This document shows, in pieces, positions 57,701 through 64,000 of a stretch of DNA of 64,000 nt. The notes beneath the pieces are model-generated. The model had not been told where the DNA came from, did no database searches, and saw nothing but the letters and a program-made list of their open reading frames with translations. Positions within the stretch are counted from its first letter, which is position 1; the number at the start of each line of letters is the position of its first letter. The translations under genes were made by a program, and so were the position numbers. Origin of the DNA: Sialis fuliginosa (taxonomy: Eukaryota > Arthropoda > Insecta > Megaloptera > Sialidae); assembly GCA_961205875.1 (NCBI GenBank), contig OY540822.1:9736501-9800500 (forward strand), written 5' to 3'.

Positions 57701-60700
57701 ACTTTTCGTGTTAGTAGTCTGCGACTGTAGCCTGAGCATGACCAAGCAAGATAGTGTTAGTAAAGAAGAATAACCAGAATTGCATTTATTTTAATCACAT
57801 TATTTTCATTATAAACTACAAAATTCAGACTTAAGTCAAATATCTGACTTAAATAAATAAAGTTCAAGTCAAATTATGAATTATTAAAGCAGGAATCGAA
57901 CTAAAACAAAACAAATACAGTCAAACGATTTACACAACAAAATTATTATTTTATTTTAGCTACTATGATGTTTTGCAAGAAATATATGAATATATTAAAT
58001 TTTAACACTTTTTAACTAGTTAATGTGAACCAGAACTGAACCATTTTTGTTTAAGTTTGAGTCCCTTTACTCAAGCAAATCAAGATAATTTTAGAACAAA
58101 ATATTTGTATAGTGATTATATGTTGTACAGGTATACATACATTATAAAAATAAATACCATTGATAAGAAGTGAGAAAAATAATAGCAATAGTTAATTTGC
58201 ATATTTTCAATACAAGAAGCCTTATATAGTGTAGTTGGAAAGTGTTCCAACGCATGCCATACACATATGTTACGTGACACGATCACAGAAGTAAACTGTT
58301 TTACAAGCACTCGTACTTACAGTACTGAAGAAGGTACCAGTATTAACACATTTACAGCCATCTTTAAGCTTGCCATGTACTGTTACACATGCTAATATAT
58401 TTTATTCTGATAGTTATTCAACAATCAATAAGTTTAATTGTTATGCTATATTGCTAAGGCTTGTTGCACTCTAGTTAGAAATTCATCAATGAGAAATTGT
58501 ATTACTATGTTATTTACCATGACCTACTTAAGTACATGAGTTAGTAGCCATGTTAATAAGTTTACTGTCATTTTAATACTTCATGTCACCCTGTTAATAC
58601 TGCAATATTTCTATACAGACTGTTAACATGCCATATTTCAGCTCGACCATTGTTTCAGCTTTTTCCAAATCACTGAACAGTTTCAAGGGAAAATTTAAAT
58701 GTTGTCACTTTTCTAATTAAACATCATTTTATTTATTTTTTTTATTACAAGGAAAATTGTTTTTCAACAATAGTGATAAAAATTTAACTTCCTTTCACAG
58801 ACTGATATTTTAAGTGATCGTTAAGTTATAATGTTACCTTATGATTTATTTGACCTCAAACAAATTAATTGAAACTGTTGACAATTTTTAACAAAATAAA
58901 TACAACATTTGTGTAAAAAATAAAAACTAGAAACTTTTGCCTGTTTAAATTGTTAGAGATGTACTTACAACAATACAGAACAGAAAAATCAACAAGTTAA
59001 TATGTAGAGATTTGTATACAAAGTAAACAATCATATCTTACTATCATATTATATCAATTGTCACAGTTTTCAAAAGAAACATATTTGTTTAACAATTGTA
59101 CAGACATTATAGCTTTCCGAACAATCAATATTACTTAATATTTATTTGTATATTAACTGTTACGGTCAACAAAGGTACTAGCAGCTCAGACACGTTTACT
59201 ATCACAGTTTATAAGTCTATTATCAATGATTATTGTAGCCACATACTTATTCAACGTTTAACAACTTAGTTTAATTTATAATACATTTTTCTTACAACTG
59301 ACAAGAGAATATTTTTTCTATTGTATAAGTAGTGTGTTTCAGATAATTTTTATCTAATATTTAAATGTAAATATTTTTTATCTTGTAAGATGAAATTCAT
59401 AGAAATATATACCTACATTTTTTTTAAGTATAACTATCTGTACTTTAATTTATTTAATATTTTAAATTAAAAAAATAATAAACTAAACTTACTGATGTTT
59501 TATATTTAATAACAGCATATCTACTGATATATGAATACAATGTAACACGATATAAAATCTTATCAATATAGGGGTAGTTTACACCCTATTGTTATTTGTA
59601 TTGAATTACAATTAACATAGGCGCGCGTACAATGTTTTTATGGCAACGATTTTATTACGATAAATGATATCATAATTTCTCCAAAACTTTCTGGGTGACA
59701 AGACACAAGGGGGGGGGGCGTATTGCAATAAATATGCTAGTTAATTATAGGTAAACAGTACATAAAAACCTTGGTTTAAATTTAAAAGCAAGACACTTGT
59801 TATTTTTATTGTAGTTCTTTTAACAACCGGTATTTTTTATTTAATGTTACATTTAGTTTTTTATATTATATAATAATTCAAAATAACGTATTATTAAAAT
59901 AACTCTTTGCTCTCAATCTATGACTTAAATTTGTCTTATGTTAACGAAATAAATGTACAGAGGAAATGGCAACAAACATAAACTATCTGAATGATGCACA
60001 AGAAGGGTCTCAAAACATTATACAATTGGACCACCAAGTAATTTGTCTCAAGAATACGTGTGCCCAAATAGTTAACAGAGTCGGACTAAAAAAAAGGTCC
60101 TTATATTTCTTAAATTAACCCTCCGTTGTGTGAAGTGGCCTACGCAGGCCATTTCGATTTTCAAATATATATATCTTTTTTTTTCGTTGTCTTATCCAAA
60201 AAAGGCAAAAATATACCATCACATTTTACGAACTGAAGAGGTTTTGAATTTTATGACCATATCCGGCTATCGGATTTTTTTTAGGTTTTCTCTGTATAAA
60301 CTGTATAACTAGTTTTTGTTTTTTAGTTTGAATTAGTTATTTATTGAGTGCGGACGTAAAGTAGAAATTTTTGAACATTATTATTGGCATTGTTTGAATT
60401 TTTTGGAGTTTCATTATTGTTTGATTTGCAACGCATGTCTAGCCGCAGTACCATCGAACCAATAAATATTTTTTAGATGCTAAGTGTTTTACATTGGTTT
60501 ACCTCTGTAACTAGTAGAAAAAAAAATATGAAAAAAAATTTTTTTTAAATTTTTTTTTTGTTCTCTTATATTCAGTCACATACAACATTTTTTGATATAG
60601 ACGACATAAAAAACTGTTTACACACACTATTTGCACACCATCCTTTATCTAAAACACGATTTAATAGCCTTTTCTCATATGTGGCCTGGCCAGGCCATTT

Positions 60701-62963
60701 CACACAACGAAGGGTTAAATATGTCATAATTAGATAGGTACAGTTTTTATCAATTACTTCGAGATTTAAAACAAGGTAGAGTTATGTCCGGTATTATAAA
60801 TGAGCTTGCAAACACTTTCAAACGAGAAATCAAACTTATATGACAGTTTTTAACAGATAGTATCATATTCATAAGTTGATTACAGTTTTTATTCAAGATT
60901 AGTAAATACACTTTACTAAATATACTTTACATACATTTGTTTTTACTTCCTATGCATGAAATTATCTGTCACAAACTCCAATAGAACTGTCATATAAATT
61001 TAATACCCCATTTGAAAGTGCTTGCAAGCTTGCAAATTTGCGAGCTCCTTTATAATACCGGAGCGTTAGTTTTCGAACATATCTGTATCAATGTATTGTA
61101 TGCAAGAACATATTGCATCAAGTGCGGCCCTGACAGATACATATACAGTAAAATCTTGTTTTTTTTATGAACCACATAATATAGGTGTGTCCCCCGTAAA
61201 AACCAGGTTACGTTCCTAGAAAATGTAGTCGTATAACGAAACATTTATATTTCCATACTTTCAATTTGTAGAAAAACTGAGGTAGAAAGTATCCTCTAAA
61301 AAAAATTTATAATTTTTAAAATGGGACCACTTATGGAATAATTAATCAATTATCAAATAGCCACCAAAAAATTGTTAATAATGGATCTATGTCTATATCT
61401 ATAGATTAAAAACAATCTCTTGATGTTCTTATCATAGAAAAATAGGCTTATTTCTAGGGTCGGTCCTAGGCAATAAGCTACGAATTGAATACTTTATTGA
61501 AATAATGTAAGAAATTCATAGTTTAAACTACTGTAATTTTTAATTAAAACAATGGCTTCAATTTACTCGATTTCAAAAATGATTAAAAGTTCATATAAAT
61601 GAGGATCTACTATATATCATAAATAATTAAACAAACAACAAAACAAAAATAATATATTGCACATGTAAATAATTGAACGATATAGTTAAGTAATAAACGT
61701 AATAAATTTTAAAGTTGAAATCCTTAACCCTATTTTTAAATTCTAAAAAAACAAGCATCTATGTAGCGGACTTTTTGAAATTATAGCTACACCGGGATTT
61801 TTCAAAGATTGATTTTGAGATAAATAGGTATTGAAAACGCCTTTACTCGGAGTTATTTCACACGGTCGTTTTATATTTTCACATAGGAATGTATGTAAAA
61901 ATGAAAACATCATTGAATAATTAATAAATGTTGAAAGTATTTTGTTTGCACCCAGAAACCAAGTAACAGTTAATATAATGATAAAATATTTCAGGAACGT
62001 TTAACTATGTCAATAAAATTGAGTACTATATCTAAAAATTGTTAGATTATCTTATTATGTATTCGTAAAAATCATGGCCTATAATTAAAAATCAATTCAA
62101 TAAAAGATAAATCAATTTTGTTGAACATAATTATCGTAAACTTAAAGATAGCAAAAAAATGTGTAATATTTATTTGTAAATGATTAGTTTGAATTACTAA
62201 GATATTGTTATTAAAGTGTTATGAATAATTTTTGTGGTCGTGATTATCTTAATAACGTTAGTCGGTTATTTATGTTGAAATATAATATATTACAGTATCC
62301 ATTATCACATAATAATAATAATAGTTTAAATTTAAACGTCTGTTCTTTTTTGTTATTGAAGAGTTAAAAACAGACTAATTTACTCATTTAACAATAATAC
62401 GCGAACAAATTGAAACAATATTGAATTACTGAATATGAATATATGTATGTTAGAAAATAGTATGTCTCTTTTAAATATTCAATATTCATTTGAAATGTAT
62501 AACATTGCATTTATTTTATTTTGCAATTGTAATAAAATATTCAAGATAAATACACTCATTTTAAAGATAAAACATTTACATAGCGTTATGTCATTGAAAA
62601 AATGTACAAGTATTTTAATAAGATGCACAGACGAGTAAATAAGAAAAACAAATATGTACGTGCAATACTATTATGTAAATTTATTCATTTCAAACTATAT
62701 TTTAATGTAAACAATAAAGTGTTCAGGGACTTATAAATCGTTTATAACATAAACGTATACACACACACATACATACACATAACAAGATGATAATATAAAT
62801 TATAATACAGCACGTACCTTTCAGTGGCAGGGACGGTTTTTGATTTTAATTCATAGAACATAAAATTTTGAGACATGTCAGTGAAATCATAATTATCTAA
62901 ATCAAAATCTCCGTCGCCGATTGACGTTAGATCAAACCCTAAATCGATCCCCGATTCATCCAT
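54783..62963 (-). CDS. Mitf: Mitf/TFE-family bHLH-leucine-zipper transcription factor
   Basis: Seven coding exons: 62963-62818, 57544-57337, 57270-56950, 55720-55510, 55446-55205, 55146-55039, 54980-54783. All phases join, giving 477 residues. The N-terminus has FYELKS and [14 protein letters not shown], the segment that in MITF-A/TFEB meets Rag GTPases on lysosomes. [20 protein letters not shown] is the conserved N-terminal family block, and [14 protein letters not shown] (about 226-239) is the acidic activation motif. The basic region [19 protein letters not shown] (about 290-309) and HLH follow. The HLH loop is longer than in vertebrates ([16 protein letters not shown]), then comes the zipper ending [18 protein letters not shown]. 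It binds CACGTG-type E-boxes; in insects it controls lysosome and V-ATPase genes. Intron 1 (5.3 kb) contains MITEs at 60119 and 60787. An AATAAA lies at 54661-54656. Confidence 0.96.
60119..60714. mobile_element. piggyBac-type MITE with TTAA target duplication in Mitf intron 1
   Basis: TTAA (60115-60118), then CCCTCCGTTGTGTGAAGTGG; at the right CCATTTCACACAACGAAGGG, then TTAA (60715-60718). The ends also contain a second short dyad (GGCCTACGCAGGCC, GGCCTGGCCAGGCC). There is no transposase. Confidence 0.9.
60787..61062. mobile_element. MITE with TCCGGTATTATAAA ends in Mitf intron 1
   Basis: TCCGGTATTATAAA at both ends in inverted orientation, then AGCTTGCAAA and CACTTTCAAA blocks on both sides. 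It is the complete version of the fragment at 18665-18845. The target duplication is uncertain. Confidence 0.8.
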
Positions 62964-63461
62964 TTTAAAATGTCACTCGTAAAACGAACAAGTTGAAACA
63001 ACCGATTAAATCGAAATTACATTACAGATTACCGAAATATGTAAACAATATGCGTTTAACATTAATGTTTATAACTTTAAAATTGCTGTCAATTAATAAC
63101 AACACATTTTCACACATGTTATATCTGTATGATGCGTGATTCACTGTATTCAGAACCATTAATAGATTCTAGTTATGATTCTTTCCACAAGGGCAGCACG
63201 TGTCATTCATCTTGATATCATTAACGCGCCTCAAATTTAAATTTTTTATTTTCTCCAAATTATCTTTATTTTTCTAATGTATTATGAAATCTATTATAAT
63301 ACAAATGTTTATTTATGATTAGCCAAATCACTGATACAATATACTCTTATCTTAAAATCAAAACAAACAATGTGGGATAACAGGATTAGGAAATTTAAAG
63401 TGGGCAATATTTTTATATCATATACATACCTAGCTTAAATTCTACAATCTAAATTTAAATA
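62964..63461. promoter_or_regulatory. 5' flank of Mitf with a CACGTG E-box
   Basis: CACGTG stands at 63197-63202, 234 bp upstream of the Mitf start codon and inside a locally GC-richer patch. This is the core of the site bound by Mitf/TFE proteins. No TATA box is evident. Regulation by the gene's own product is inference. Confidence 0.35.
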
Positions 63462-64000
63462 AGGTAAAGGCACCAGTTATGGCTGCTATAAGAGCAAGTT
63501 TTCGTTTTTTTTTGGATTAATGGGCTTGTTTTTTGTAATTCTCATGAACTCATGTTACTAATAAAACAAGTAACTCTTTATTTAATCAATTTAATTACCA
63601 AAATCCGCAAATATAGTTTGTTTTTTTAAATTATAGCCTTTTATTTAGTTCATGTTTTTTCTCCACTAATGGCAAAAGTAAAACCAGTGATGAGCACGCA
63701 GTGATGGGCACTTGCTAATGATTACAAAATGATAAGTACTACAATACAAAAGATATAAAATAAAGAATCATACAATTTTAAACAATGTAAAGCAGTTGCC
63801 ATAATAATAAAGTAATTAATAAATAAATTATACTAATAATTAGTTTAAATGTCCACCATTTTGACAACTATTGGTCGATTGTCATCAAATCACGCTGTGA
63901 GACAATGAAATGTATATAGATTAATATTCAGAAATGGTAGTAATCAAGTATCAACAGATATTTCTAATTCAGTATATTTAATAAAAAATTTACCATTACT
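63462..64000. mobile_element. AGGTA-ended MITE, right end cut by window edge
   Basis: AGGTAAAGGCACCAGTTATG follows TA at 63460. The interior matches the copies at 35458 and 46616, and the matching internal TTTACCATTACT block is reached at the window end. Confidence 0.85.

Overview
The window is AT-rich nuclear DNA from an animal, almost certainly an insect. It has five protein-coding genes; three are split into many short exons with GT-AG introns, and one of the other two has a spliced 5' UTR. The rest is dense in non-autonomous DNA transposons. The protein set suits an arthropod. A sternorrhynchan or other hemipteran is my best guess, from the base composition, the repeat load and a GT11 fucosyltransferase; that is inference, not proof.

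Layout. Positions 1-9728 are one giant, nearly complete palindrome whose two arms of about 4.6 and 5.1 kb meet at about 4572/4573. Its centre is an array of 59-bp units. The last few bases of the left terminus lie outside the window. A second, older foldback (10010-11590) shares sequence with the arms. A 2.96-kb transposon with perfect 23-bp terminal inverted repeats follows (12646-15603), then mixed repeats. A leucine-rich-repeat membrane protein lies at 21108-23198 (+).

Two genes in the same orientation on the minus strand come next: an S-adenosylhomocysteine hydrolase-like protein of the IRBIT type (32344 down to 24264, 12 coding exons, 528 residues) and the E2 subunit of the mitochondrial branched-chain 2-oxoacid dehydrogenase (40288 down to 32926, 7 exons, 468 residues). 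Both were reconstructed by joining exons with matching phases. From 40.3 to 54.7 kb there is only one gene, an intronless GC-rich GT11 alpha-1,2-fucosyltransferase (45342-46415, +). Around it lie many foldback MITEs, several with exact 8-bp target duplications (hAT type) or TTAA duplications (piggyBac type). The Mitf/TFE bHLH-zipper transcription factor occupies 62963 down to 54783 (minus, 7 coding exons, 477 residues), with a 5.3-kb first intron.

The genes do not form an operon or pathway. They are unrelated housekeeping, signalling and regulatory genes separated and invaded by repeats. The most unusual object is the 9.7-kb palindrome. It resembles the architecture of Drosophila Foldback (FB) elements, has no convincing coding capacity, and would form a very long double-stranded hairpin if transcribed.
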